A stretch of DNA of 39,869 nt from Coxiella sp. RIFCSPHIGHO2_12_FULL_42_15. Its GTDB lineage: Bacteria > Pseudomonadota > Gammaproteobacteria > Coxiellales > Coxiellaceae. The first letter of the stretch is position 1. Every line of letters begins with the position of its first letter. A program made the translations under genes and the position numbers. The notes beneath the pieces are model-generated. The model was not told the origin of the DNA, made no database searches, and saw nothing but the letters and a program-made list of their open reading frames with translations. Positions 17,475-26,520 of this stretch are shown here, piece by piece. The stretch lies in NCBI GenBank assembly GCA_001797285.1, contig MGOZ01000039.1, forward strand, positions 1 to 39,869. The letters are read 5' to 3'.

Positions 17475-18053
17475 ATGAAATTGCTCTATGCATTACTGGC
17501 CATCGCTGTTATCGTCATCACTTACACGATTTCCGTTTATAACGCCCTGATTCGACTCATCGAAGCGGTGCGCAATAATCAAAAGCAAATCGATGTTCAG
17601 CTTGATCGTCGATATAAAGTATTCGAGTCTTTAATCAATGTGGTTCGTAAGTACATGGATTATGAAAAATCCACGCTAAAAGAAGTGGTTGCACTACGTA
17701 ATCAAGCGCAACAAGCGAAAGAAACGGGTGATACCCAAACTCGTATGGCAGCGGAAAACAAAATTTCTAATATATTGGGTGGGTTGAACGTGGTGTTTGA
17801 GCAATACCCGGATTTAAAAGCGAATCAAAATGCGCTGCAATTACAAGAAGAAATTGTCAGTACAGAAAACAAATTAGCATACGCAAAGCAAGCATTTAAC
17901 GACAGTATTGAACGTTACAATGCCACCAAAAAATCTTTTTTTCAAGCCATGGTTGTCAGCCTATTTCGGGCCAAATTGGATTTTGATTTTCCTTATTGGC
18001 AATTAACGGCAGATCAAGTAAAAACGCAAGAAGATTACACAGTTAAGTTATAG
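17475..18053 (+). CDS. lemA: LemA family protein
   Basis: A 192-residue protein with an N-terminal membrane anchor (MKLLYALLAIAVIVITYTIS) and a long four-helix-bundle domain. It carries the LemA signature Y-N-A-L-I-R-L-I-E-A-V-R-N, Q-I-D-V-Q-L-D-R-R, then N-K-I-S-N-I-L-G-G-L and ERYNATK. Its biochemical role is unsettled; it is often found beside M48 proteases, as here, where the protease starts 9 bases downstream. ATG 17475 has AAAGGTGA five bases upstream. The topology places most of the protein in the periplasm. Confidence 0.92.
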   Translation: MKLLYALLAIAVIVITYTISVYNALIRLIEAVRNNQKQIDVQLDRRYKVFESLINVVRKYMDYEKSTLKEVVALRNQAQQAKETGDTQTRMAAENKISNILGGLNVVFEQYPDLKANQNALQLQEEIVSTENKLAYAKQAFNDSIERYNATKKSFFQAMVVSLFRAKLDFDFPYWQLTADQVKTQEDYTVKL

Positions 18054-18062
18054 TAGAAAGCT

Positions 18063-19118
18063 ATGCCAGATTCATTACGGGATTTTCATGTTTCTGCTGG
18101 AGATTGGCGCCAATCGTTGCGGCGCAATCGCAGCCGTACGCGTTTTGTCATTGTGACGTTTATTTTAATTTATCTTTGTATTGGCGTGTTAGTTGATCTC
18201 TATATTCAATCAGGTCACTATCCACAGGCGAGTCTTGCTCAAGTTTTTGTTGCGTTGATGACGTTTAAATTATTTCCAACGGCGACACTCATTTTAGGTT
18301 TCATTGCTGTTATTTCTCTCTGGGTGACGTTTGCGTTTCACGACAAAATGATATTGCTGGGAACGGAATATGTTGAAGTGACGCCTGAAACTGCTCGTAA
18401 TCTGAAGGAGAAACAGCTTTATAATGTGATTGAAGAAATGAAAGTTGCTGCGGGTTTGCAATATATGCCACGCGTTTTTATCATCGAAGCGGATTATATG
18501 AATGCTTTTGCAAGTGGTTACAGCGAAAAATCAGCGTTAGTTGCTATCACTCGTGGATTAATGGAAAAATTGGATCGTGACGAATTAACAGCTGTTATGG
18601 CTCATGAATTAAGTCATATTCGCCACATGGATATTAAACTTACTTTAATGGCGTCAGTATTGGCAAACATCACATTAATGATGGTGGACATTTTATTTTA
18701 TTCTGCCCTGTTTAGTTCTAGTGGGGAAGGTCATGGAGAGGGACGCTCTTCGCGTAACCATTTATTTTGGATTATTCTTTTTATTCGATATTTATTACCC
18801 ATTGTGACGGTTTTATTGATGCTGTATTTGAGTCGTACGCGAGAATATATGGCCGATGCCGGTTGCGTGGAGTTAATGCGAAACAATGAGCCGTTAGCGC
18901 GTGCCCTCACCAAGATCCAAAGCGATCATGAGCAACACCATGATCAATATGCAGCGGCGTATCAATCGACTCCACACGAAGCAGTACGACGGGAAGCCTA
19001 TATTTTTGATCCTGTAAAACAAGGGGTCACGGGGACAAATAGCCCTACCGATATGTTTTCGACGCACCCTGGGATTTTGAAGCGTCTTGCGGCTATTGGC
19101 ATCAAACGGAAAAGGTAG
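18063..19118 (+). CDS. M48 family membrane metalloprotease (HtpX-like)
   Basis: A 351-residue zinc protease of the inner membrane. The zinc site is HELSH (His181, Glu182, His185), with a third ligand Glu261 in SRTREYMADAG. Two hydrophobic helices (about 28-48 and 70-92) precede the catalytic domain, and two more (about 196-216 and 234-256) lie between the zinc motifs. It is longer than E. coli HtpX and belongs to the LemA-linked M48 group, probably degrading misfolded membrane proteins. The ribosome-binding site is weak (TAGAAAG), which suggests coupling to lemA. A divergent fragment of the 181-bp element starts four bases after its stop. Confidence 0.92.
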   Translation: MPDSLRDFHVSAGDWRQSLRRNRSRTRFVIVTFILIYLCIGVLVDLYIQSGHYPQASLAQVFVALMTFKLFPTATLILGFIAVISLWVTFAFHDKMILLGTEYVEVTPETARNLKEKQLYNVIEEMKVAAGLQYMPRVFIIEADYMNAFASGYSEKSALVAITRGLMEKLDRDELTAVMAHELSHIRHMDIKLTLMASVLANITLMMVDILFYSALFSSSGEGHGEGRSSRNHLFWIILFIRYLLPIVTVLLMLYLSRTREYMADAGCVELMRNNEPLARALTKIQSDHEQHHDQYAAAYQSTPHEAVRREAYIFDPVKQGVTGTNSPTDMFSTHPGILKRLAAIGIKRKR

Positions 19119-19121
19119 CGC

Positions 19122-19166
19122 CAGGAATTCCCCATCTTCCGATGGGAAATTCCTTCCCCTTCATTG
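19122..19166 (+). repeat. Truncated relative of the 181-bp element
   Basis: The first 45 bases follow copies A and B (CAGGAATTCCCCATC, hairpin partner GATGGGAAATTCC, then TTCCCCTTCATTG) with a few changes, after which similarity ends. It is an old, decayed or recombined copy directly behind the M48 protease gene. Confidence 0.6.
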
Positions 19167-19211
19167 CGACCAGGGAGGGGAAGGAGCGTCGAGCACAGGA
19201 TGTGCGTCCCT

Positions 19212-19295
19212 GAAAACAAAAGACCTTCCTGTTGGCGGCAAAGCACTTCGTGTGACCGTCATCTTCAAAAAACAACATGAAATATCCAGGCTAAC
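19212..19295 (+). repeat. BIME-like repeat (GTTGGCGGCA family)
   Basis: It begins GAAAACAAAAGACCTTCCTG and ends ATATCCAGGCTAA. The second half matches the unit at 26521-26590 (opposite strand), and the first part matches 26592-26622. It is intergenic only. Confidence 0.65.
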
Positions 19296-19296
19296 T

Positions 19297-19625
19297 GTTC
19301 CCATGAAAAGTGAGTGACTATCACACAAATTTCATGGTGATTTTGTAAATATTCGTTGACCAGGTCATAGGGTTACCCGCTTTCTGCCCCTCCTCACCGT
19401 CGTTCCCCTGCGATGGCGCCTACCTGAAGCGGTGAAGAATGATACGCTATTGCGCCAGAGACAGGGGAATCCAAATGTGGGCTTTCTTATAGGCAATCTT
19501 ACCCCTTAACTTGCTGTTACTTAATCATTTGTATATTTTTCATTAATGGTCATTTATCCTGGAAAACGAGCTTATTCCTTGGCGAAGGGAATTGAAGTGA
19601 TGGGGTTATCTGAGTTTATATCCGG
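19297..19625. other. Intergenic stretch without a gene
   Basis: No convincing coding frame, RNA gene or promoter is visible. An 8-bp stem TTCCCCTG / CAGGGGAA (about 19404 and 19462) encloses a loop of about 50 bases. This may be decayed repeat material. Confidence 0.4.
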
Positions 19626-19780
19626 ATAAAAATCCCCGGGCTTACGCCCGGGGTATTTTCCCATATGAATTTCGCCTGCTCGGGAAACCCTCGCGGACGG
19701 CGACCAAGGGGGAGAATTCGCTTTCTCCCCCTTTGGAAACCCCCATTGCGTAAAGCTCCTGGGCTGACGCCCAGGGTTTG
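19626..19780 (-). repeat. Compound hairpin repeat, copy 2 (subtype GGGC)
   Basis: A 155-bp copy inverted relative to copy 1: palindrome AAAAATCCCCGGGC/GCCCGGGGTATTTT, core AATTTCGCCTGCTCGGGAAA plus CCCTCGCGGACGGCGACC, a hairpin with GGGGGAGAATTCGCTTTCTC, and the end hairpin CCTGGGC/GCCCAGGG. The core equals that of copies 1 and 4, but the stems follow the second subtype shared with copy 3. Confidence 0.9.
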
Positions 19781-19799
19781 GCTTCGCTATAAATCCCCA

Positions 19800-19811
19800 C
19801 TGAATAGTTAC
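19800..19811 (-). mobile_element. Solitary IS66-like end
   Basis: On the minus strand GTAACTATTCAG equals the first 12 bases of the terminal repeat of the mini-element at 26720-27082. It overlaps the TAA stop of the coiled-coil gene. No matching second end was found nearby. Confidence 0.5.
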
Positions 19812-20731
19812 AATTCTTCTTTTTTATGAATCCAATTTTCAAATAATTCTTTCTGTATGGAATTATTTTTTTCTTCAAGTTCTTTGATGTACTGTTGGCC
19901 GCGTTCGAGTTCTTCATTCGCGAGTTTGAGAGAATGGTCACTACGTAATAATTTTTCCGATTTTTCTTTTAAGGTGGTTTGCAAAGTGCTATTTTCTGTT
20001 TCGAGTTTTGCGATTTGATCGATGAACTCGTTAGAACTTTGCTGCCAAGTTTGCTGTTCTTTTTTGAAAGTGGTTAACTCACCGGATATTTGCTGGTTTT
20101 CTTCACGCAGGATATTCACTTCATCCGTCAGTTGTTGTTTTTGATAATTGATTTTTTGTTGTAAGTGAGTGAGTTGCTGCTGATAGTCTTGATTGATTTG
20201 ATCGATTTTCGATTTCAATTTATCAATCAGCAAGTCGTTTTTATTCATGACATTCTGAATATCGTCATTGTGCCTTTGCTCAATGCTTGTTAACATGGCT
20301 TTTTGTTTGACGATTTCTTCTTGCTGTTTCAGGATATTTTCTTGGGTTATTTGCAATTCCTGTTGTAGCGTTATATTTTCTTGAGTAATTTTTTCAAATT
20401 CAGCATTTTTATGATTAAAATTATCTTGCAGCCGTTTAAATTCTTCGCGTGCTTCACTTAATTTATTGTAAAGAGTTTTGGTTTGTTCGGCCGTTTCGCG
20501 CTTGATTTCTTCAATTTTTTGCTTGTGTTGCGTTTCGATCTTTTGCCGCAATTCGGCAGCGGCTTCAATGAAAGGTGTGTACAAGGGATCTAAACCAAGT
20601 TCGGGTGCTAATGCTTGAGCGCGCATTTTTGCTCCATGCATTTTCGCGGCTGCAATTAACGTGGTTGGGCTTAGGTCCTCTCTCAGATTGTCATTCCCTA
20701 GGATGACGTTATCTTCCCTTGATTTGTTCAT
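19808..20731 (-). CDS. Unknown coiled-coil protein
   Basis: A 307-residue protein, almost wholly alpha-helical after about residue 55. It has long heptad-rich, Gln/Glu/Lys-rich stretches (residues about 60-300; for example ITQENITLQQELQITQENIL). The short N-terminal region ends with an APELGLDPLYTPF segment. There is no signal peptide or membrane span. I recognise no domain; structural or effector roles are both possible. Its TAA stop lies inside an IS66-like terminal sequence, so the natural C-terminus may have been lost to an insertion. The ribosome-binding site is weak (GAGAAAACCAGCC before ATG). Confidence 0.7.
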   Translation of the reverse strand: MNKSREDNVILGNDNLREDLSPTTLIAAAKMHGAKMRAQALAPELGLDPLYTPFIEAAAELRQKIETQHKQKIEEIKRETAEQTKTLYNKLSEAREEFKRLQDNFNHKNAEFEKITQENITLQQELQITQENILKQQEEIVKQKAMLTSIEQRHNDDIQNVMNKNDLLIDKLKSKIDQINQDYQQQLTHLQQKINYQKQQLTDEVNILREENQQISGELTTFKKEQQTWQQSSNEFIDQIAKLETENSTLQTTLKEKSEKLLRSDHSLKLANEELERGQQYIKELEEKNNSIQKELFENWIHKKEEL

Positions 20732-20801
20732 GGCTGGTTTTCTCGGCTTTGATTAAAGAATGGTTAAATATAACATAGCTTTTCAGTAGCAGACAATTTT
20801 T

Positions 20802-22493
20802 TTATGACTTCTTCAGAACAAATAAATAGCCTTCTAATGGTTTTTTTTGCTGGTACCTTAAAATAATGTTATTTTCACTCATGATGTCGAACCCATACTG
20901 AGAACTCAATGATTCTATATAATTTTTATTATGGGCATAGCGAATCGTTGTTTGCAAGAGATAAGGAGCATGAGCGGTTTTTTCGATAGAAAACGCAAAG
21001 AATCCACCCAATTTCAACGCGTTATAAACAGCATGAAAAACACGAGTGATTTCACCGAAATAGGGGAAAACATCTGCCGCAAGAATTAAATCACACTCTG
21101 TGAATCGAAGAAGCGCTGTTTCCAGCGGCTCATGGATAAGTTGTTGATAGAGATGTTTGGATTTTGCAATATCGAGCATTGCTGTTGCCACGTCCACGCC
21201 AATCAGTTCTTTTGCGCTTGCATAAAAGAGTTCACCACAAAGCCCCGTGCCGCATCCTAGATCCAATATTCGTAAACTGTTATCTTTTGGGTTGATGCAA
21301 TCCATGACGTGACGATGCAATTCACGGGGCACTTGATAATCCAGTTGCTCTAACAGATGCTTATCGTAATTAGGCGCATATTGATTAAAAAGATTTGCGG
21401 TGAATTGTGTTGGCGCAGCCGTTGGAATTTTATCCTGTGTTAAAGCGTGTAAAATGTGCTGTATCTCCTGATTTTCAGGGTCCAACGATTGTGCAGATTG
21501 ATAATGCTGAATGGCTTGCGCAATATTTTGTTGACCTAAATATAAAGCGGCTAAATTTAAATGAGTGGGGAGATAATGGGGTTCAATCAGGAGTGCTTGT
21601 TGAAAGTAATCAATGGCTTCATGATGACGTTGTTTTTCAAATAAAATCACGCCAACATTGTATAAACTTTCTAAATGAGGTCCATGCGCCAATCGTTGTA
21701 AATAACAGGCGAGCGCACGGTCTTTATCTCCTTTCAGATAAAAGGCATTAGCTAACATGGCTTTTGCTTCTTCGTGTGTTGGATCGAGCGCTAAACAGTG
21801 TTCGAGTGCGTCGATGGCTTCTAAAAAATCCTGGATTTTCAGTGCAGCGCTCGCAAGGGCGTAATAACTTTCTGTGGTGGGTTGAATTAAAATGCGTTTA
21901 TTAAGATAAACCATGGCACGTTGATAATCACCCTGCTGCAAATAAATATGGCCTAATTGGCCGAGTGCAGCGGCATGTTGTGGGGCAATGCGAATGACGT
22001 GTTCTAAATGAGAAATGGCGGTTTCAATCTGTTCTTCCTGTAAATAGAGACGCGCTAAATTAAAATGGGCATCTGGATAATCGGCATCAATAGCCAGTGC
22101 TTGCTGATAAAATTTTTCGGCTTGTGGCAATTGCTGTAATCGTAGATAGCAATTACCGAGATTACTTAATGCACCAGGATAATGGGGATTTATTTTTATG
22201 GCGTGTTGATAAGCGGTTATGGCTTCTTCTATTTTTGTTTGACGGCCAAGAATATTACCAAGGCTATTATACAGCGAAGGCTCTTTAGGCAACCGTTTTA
22301 TAGCACTGTTGATGAAGGCAGCAGCACGACGCAAATTCCCCAGTTGCACATTGAGCAGCACAATCATCTGGATGACAATCACATCATCGGGGTTGTCATC
22401 CAATAACTGGTGGTATTCGGTTAGCGCTTCATCCAGTTTGCCTTGCTGATGCAGCGCTTGTGCGTGCTGTAATTGTTGTTTGTTGATAGGCAT
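20802..22493 (-). CDS. TPR-repeat SAM-dependent methyltransferase
   Basis: A 563-residue two-part protein. Residues 1 to about 345 are roughly ten tetratricopeptide repeats (for example YNSLGNILGRQTKIEEAITA, ALSNLGNCYLRLQQLPQAEK). The C-terminal part is a class I methyltransferase with motif I LRILDLGCGTGLCGEL near residue 405, an acidic ADVFPYFGE segment and GGFFAFSIE. TPRs probably hold a protein partner or substrate; the methylated target is unknown. The start is ATG 22493, with TGAGG 9 bases upstream. It overlaps the mltB reading frame by 65 bases, an unusually long overlap, yet the first TPR needs this start. It is the last gene of the cell-wall cluster. Confidence 0.87.
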   Translation of the reverse strand: MPINKQQLQHAQALHQQGKLDEALTEYHQLLDDNPDDVIVIQMIVLLNVQLGNLRRAAAFINSAIKRLPKEPSLYNSLGNILGRQTKIEEAITAYQHAIKINPHYPGALSNLGNCYLRLQQLPQAEKFYQQALAIDADYPDAHFNLARLYLQEEQIETAISHLEHVIRIAPQHAAALGQLGHIYLQQGDYQRAMVYLNKRILIQPTTESYYALASAALKIQDFLEAIDALEHCLALDPTHEEAKAMLANAFYLKGDKDRALACYLQRLAHGPHLESLYNVGVILFEKQRHHEAIDYFQQALLIEPHYLPTHLNLAALYLGQQNIAQAIQHYQSAQSLDPENQEIQHILHALTQDKIPTAAPTQFTANLFNQYAPNYDKHLLEQLDYQVPRELHRHVMDCINPKDNSLRILDLGCGTGLCGELFYASAKELIGVDVATAMLDIAKSKHLYQQLIHEPLETALLRFTECDLILAADVFPYFGEITRVFHAVYNALKLGGFFAFSIEKTAHAPYLLQTTIRYAHNKNYIESLSSQYGFDIMSENNIILRYQQKKPLEGYLFVLKKS

Positions 22494-23475
22494 TTTTAAT
22501 AGCCTCACTTAATTGATAGACCGCCATGGCATAGTGAATACGAGGATTATATAACATAATGGTTCTAAAATTAGGATAGGTGAGCCAGTAATCATTATTT
22601 TTGGGCGATTCTGAGGCGAGTTTGATAATAGCTGCTTTTAATTTGAGATTGGTTTCGGATGTTGGAACGGGCACTCCTTTGTGTTGCCATGTTTTGATGG
22701 AATGCATGGGTTTGGCGGAATCAGAAATCAGTGCACTGTCGATTTCAACTGAAGTATTGAGTTCGGCTGCAATGGGCTGTTGTTTTTTCCAGCCCATTTT
22801 ACTGAGATAATTGGCAATACTAAAAATAGCATCGTTGGTATCATTCACGAGATCGGCGCTTCCTTGATTAGAAAAATCTACTGCATAATGACGATAGGTG
22901 CTTGGCATGAATTGCGGAATACCAATAGCGCCGGCATAGGAGCCTTTAAGTTGCAATGGTTTTAGTTTTTGTTCGCGGGTTAGTAATAAGTATTCAGTCA
23001 GCTCATGACGAAAAAATTGCTCTCGTCGCGGATAATAAAAACTGAGGGTAGTTAGGGTATCTAAGACGGGATAATTACCGATGTGTTGACCGTAACCAGT
23101 TTCAATACCAATGATCGCTACAATGAGGTGGGCGGGCACACCATATTTTTTTTCAGCTTGTTGAAGGATGCTTTGATGTTGCCTCCAAAAAGCGTTGCCA
23201 TTATCAATGCGTTGTTGAGTGATGAAGAATTTGCGGTATTCTGGCCATTGTTTTTCTTCGTAGGGATGATTCATTTTTTCGATGAGATTCTGGTCGATGT
23301 GTGTTTGTCGAAACAGCGCCGTGAGTTCTGTCTCGTTAAAATGATATTGCTGGTGAACGGATTTTATAAATTGTTGAATAGGCTGGGGGAGAGGTGTTGT
23401 TTCTGTGGTGGCTCCAACGTTGAATACAAGAAAAAACAAAGCAAATAATCCCAGCAGTAAATTCCGTAACAACAT
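22429..23475 (-). CDS. mltB: Lytic murein transglycosylase B
   Basis: A 348-residue periplasmic glycan-strand-cleaving enzyme. The signal peptide covers about 1-22 (ends FNVGATTE). There is no lipobox Cys, unlike E. coli MltB, so it is probably soluble. The catalytic Glu125 is in GIETGYGQ. Family segments Y-P-V-L-D-T-L-T-T-L-S-F, GSYAGAIGIPQFMPSTYR and the D-x-N-D-A-x-x-S-I-A-N-Y-L pattern are present. The last 16 residues (TTITARTSAASARQTG) look like a non-conserved tail created by reading into the next gene. It follows rodA by 78 bases. Confidence 0.93.
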   Translation of the reverse strand: MLLRNLLLGLFALFFLVFNVGATTETTPLPQPIQQFIKSVHQQYHFNETELTALFRQTHIDQNLIEKMNHPYEEKQWPEYRKFFITQQRIDNGNAFWRQHQSILQQAEKKYGVPAHLIVAIIGIETGYGQHIGNYPVLDTLTTLSFYYPRREQFFRHELTEYLLLTREQKLKPLQLKGSYAGAIGIPQFMPSTYRHYAVDFSNQGSADLVNDTNDAIFSIANYLSKMGWKKQQPIAAELNTSVEIDSALISDSAKPMHSIKTWQHKGVPVPTSETNLKLKAAIIKLASESPKNNDYWLTYPNFRTIMLYNPRIHYAMAVYQLSEAIKNAYQQTTITARTSAASARQTG

Positions 23476-23553
23476 GTTATCCTAAACTCCTTTCGATGAT
23501 TCGAATAGGTCCTCATTGTATGATGAGTTTGTAGCAAAAGGAAGCTCGCTGAT

Positions 23554-24693
23554 TCAACTGGACCACAACTTTCGATGGGTGTGTATTGACATGATCATGC
23601 CAAACGACGCCATGGTGGTTAGTATGGAACTGCCACCGTAGCTGATTAATGGTAGCGGTACACCAACAACGGGCAAAATACCAATCACCATACCAATGTT
23701 AATAAAAGCTGAAATAAAAAAAGTAAGACAGAGACTACCGGCCAGCAAACGATTAAAATTGCTTTGTGCTTGTGTGCTGATGTAGAGACACCGCCCGAGT
23801 ACGGCGAGAAAAACTAAAATAATAGCGAAACAGCCAATAAATCCAAATTCTTCACTGGCGACTGCATAAATGAAATCCGTCGCATGGGCGGGTAAAAATT
23901 GCAGATGCGATTGCGTGCCGTGCAAAAATCCGCGCCCCATAAATCCTCCGGAACCGATTGCAATTTTAGATTGGATAATATGGTAACCCGTGCCTAACGG
24001 ATCACGTTCGGGATTTAACAGGGTAAGTACTCGATTACGCTGATATTGATGCATGAAATGCCATAAAATGGGTGTGCAACCCGCTCCCACCACCACAATA
24101 CTTAACAATAAACGCCAACTCAAGCCCGCCAATAATAAAACAAAAAATCCTGAAAAACCAATGAGAATGGCGGTACCCAGATCCGGTTGTTTTGCCGTGA
24201 GTAAAACCGGTATTGCCAATAGACAAGCAGCCACTGTTAAATGAAAAGTGCGTGGTGGCAGTGGTTTATTGCACAGATAATAAGCCAGCATGATTGGCAT
24301 AGCGAGTTTCATAAATTCAGAAGGCTGAAAATGAAAAATCCCTAAATTAAGCCAGCGTCGTGCGCCTTGACTTGTATAACCAAAAAGCAAAACAAAAATC
24401 AATAAGACCAGCGTGATCGTAAAAAACCACGGCGCCCAGCGTTTGTAATAAATAGGAGGGATAGAAGCAAAAATGAAAAGCAATACAAACCCACCGAGCA
24501 TGCGTGCCGCTTGTTTTTCCACCATATTAAAATTAGAATTACTGGCACTGTAAAGAATGAGTAACCCAACACCGCACAACAGCAGCAATAACATCATGAG
24601 CACAGGGTCAATATGCAAGCGATACCAACGCAAATTTTTAATGGTATTACTGAAATTCGATGATTTTTTGTAAGAGAATTTAACTGTTTTCAT
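23554..24693 (-). CDS. rodA: Rod-shape peptidoglycan polymerase RodA
   Basis: A 379-residue SEDS-family glycosyltransferase with about ten transmembrane helices. It polymerises lipid II in the elongasome together with PBP2. Family signatures include L-L-L-C-G-V-G-L-L-I-L-Y-S-A, G-A-R-R-W-L-N-L-G-I-F-H-F-Q-P-S-E, KQPDLGTA, and the closing G-V-P-L-P-L-I-S-Y-G-G-S-S. The ATG lies 14 bases inside the end of mrdA, giving tight coupling. Confidence 0.97.
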   Translation of the reverse strand: MKTVKFSYKKSSNFSNTIKNLRWYRLHIDPVLMMLLLLLCGVGLLILYSASNSNFNMVEKQAARMLGGFVLLFIFASIPPIYYKRWAPWFFTITLVLLIFVLLFGYTSQGARRWLNLGIFHFQPSEFMKLAMPIMLAYYLCNKPLPPRTFHLTVAACLLAIPVLLTAKQPDLGTAILIGFSGFFVLLLAGLSWRLLLSIVVVGAGCTPILWHFMHQYQRNRVLTLLNPERDPLGTGYHIIQSKIAIGSGGFMGRGFLHGTQSHLQFLPAHATDFIYAVASEEFGFIGCFAIILVFLAVLGRCLYISTQAQSNFNRLLAGSLCLTFFISAFINIGMVIGILPVVGVPLPLISYGGSSILTTMASFGMIMSIHTHRKLWSS

Positions 24694-26515
24694 GGCGATG
24701 CTTCAAATAAAAATGAATGAGTTTGCCGGCAATTTGATTTCCCAACGTGCTGTGTTCGACAATCACGGAGAGTGCAATTTGCGGATGATCTACGGGCGCA
24801 AAGGCAATAAATAAATGATGATTGCGTAATTCTTTGGGAATATTAAGACTGGAATTATCTTCGTTGCGACTGTGGCCGTAAGTTTGTGCCGTTCCCGTTT
24901 TTCCAGCGATGGCAACATCATGGGGCCCGATAAGACGTGCTGTTCCTTCTTTTCCATCGATCACCTGTTGCATGGCATTAATGACGACGTCCCACGCTTC
25001 TGGATGAACGATGGGAACAGGTGCTTCTTCAGTGGGTTGTAATACGACGACATTGCCTGCTTCATCCATGGTTTTGAACAATAAGTGTGGCTGCATTTGC
25101 AGACCACGGTTTGCCATGGTGGTTGCAGCAAAAGCCAATTGCAATGGAGTGACGAGCAAAAAGCCTTGACCGATGCCTGTTTCCACCGTGTCACCGGTAT
25201 ACCATGCACTATGATGAGTGCGTCGTTTCCATTCAGGTGAAGGCACTAATCCCGATTCTTCACCGGGAAGATCAATTTGTGTTTTTTTACCAAAACCAAA
25301 TTCACTTAAGATGGTATCGAGTTCGTTAATACCCAGGCGAGCAGCAAGCTGATAAAAGAAACTATCGCAAGAAACTTCTATCGCTCGAGTGACATTGACC
25401 CAGCCGTGCCCGCGATGTACCCAATCGCGAAAAACATGGGTGGTATTGGGTAAGCGAAACCAACCGGGATCATAGATTCGGGCTGTGGGTGTGATGATGC
25501 CGCTGTCTAAACTACCCAGTGCAATAAAAGGTTTAACGGTAGATGCTGCCGGATATTGACCGTGGATCGCACGGTTAAATAAGGGATGATGGGGAGAATT
25601 TAATAAATCCTGGTATTCTTTTTGTGTGATGCCGCGCGAAAAAATATTTGCATCAAACGTGGGGTGACTCACTAAGGCGAGTACTTCACCTGTATCGGGT
25701 TTGATAACCACAATCGAGCCATTTTCGTTACCGAGTAATTCATGTGCCAAGGATTGCAAACGGCTATCGATGGTGAGATAGAGATTTTTTCCTGCCGTGG
25801 GCGGAGTTTTTTTGAGTGAGCGAACAATATGTCCTGTGGCATTGATTTCTGCCTCTTCGGAGCCTATGTGGCCATGCAAAATATTTTCATAGTATTTTTC
25901 AATACCGTTTTTACCAATATCATCAGAAGCGTCATAATTATCGTGATTAATGCTGCGTAATTCATCTTGATTGATGCGTCCAACATAACCCACAATTTCG
26001 CTGCTCGTATCACCGAGTGGATAAAAACGCATGGAGCGTGTTTCAATCACGACCCCGGAAAAAAAAGGCTGATTCACATAAAAGTTTGCAATTTCCTCTT
26101 CGCTTAATTTCATTTTTAGTGGAATGGGATCAAATTGGCGATATTGATTGCGGTAACGATTAAATTGTTTGATGTCATCATCAGAGATAGGGACAATTTT
26201 TTTTAGTTTTTCAATGATGGCAGGAATATTTTTAATTTTTTCTGGAATCAAAGCGAGTGAATAACTAGGAACATTTTTAGCGAGCACGACTCCATTTCTA
26301 TCGTAAATTAAACCGCGAGAGGGTTTAAGTGGGATAATGCTTAATAAATTTTGTCGCGATAACGTTGAAAAAAATTGGTGTTGGATAATCTGCAAATCAA
26401 TGAGGCGCGATAATAAAATGAGGGTAAAGATGCCAACAACGACCAGAGCAGTCATCGTCCGGCGTTTGAAGAGATAGGCTTCGTGAATGTGTTTGTTTAG
26501 AGTCGTTTTTCCCAT
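24680..26515 (-). CDS. mrdA: Penicillin-binding protein 2
   Basis: A 611-residue transpeptidase of the elongasome. It has an N-terminal membrane anchor (about 22-42), the PBP dimerisation domain (S-R-G-L-I-Y-D-R-N-G), and a transpeptidase domain with STVK (near residue 323), SCDSFFYQ and KTGTAQ (near 537). ATG 26515 (MGKTTLNKHIHEAYLFKRRT) is chosen because everything upstream is translated repeat. Its likely ribosome-binding site, CCAGG, is part of a BIME-like repeat that ends at the gene. It is separated from rlmH by about 570 bases of inserted elements although the two are adjacent in related genomes. Confidence 0.96.
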   Translation of the reverse strand: MGKTTLNKHIHEAYLFKRRTMTALVVVGIFTLILLSRLIDLQIIQHQFFSTLSRQNLLSIIPLKPSRGLIYDRNGVVLAKNVPSYSLALIPEKIKNIPAIIEKLKKIVPISDDDIKQFNRYRNQYRQFDPIPLKMKLSEEEIANFYVNQPFFSGVVIETRSMRFYPLGDTSSEIVGYVGRINQDELRSINHDNYDASDDIGKNGIEKYYENILHGHIGSEEAEINATGHIVRSLKKTPPTAGKNLYLTIDSRLQSLAHELLGNENGSIVVIKPDTGEVLALVSHPTFDANIFSRGITQKEYQDLLNSPHHPLFNRAIHGQYPAASTVKPFIALGSLDSGIITPTARIYDPGWFRLPNTTHVFRDWVHRGHGWVNVTRAIEVSCDSFFYQLAARLGINELDTILSEFGFGKKTQIDLPGEESGLVPSPEWKRRTHHSAWYTGDTVETGIGQGFLLVTPLQLAFAATTMANRGLQMQPHLLFKTMDEAGNVVVLQPTEEAPVPIVHPEAWDVVINAMQQVIDGKEGTARLIGPHDVAIAGKTGTAQTYGHSRNEDNSSLNIPKELRNHHLFIAFAPVDHPQIALSVIVEHSTLGNQIAGKLIHFYLKHRHENS

Positions 26516-26520
26516 ATTTT

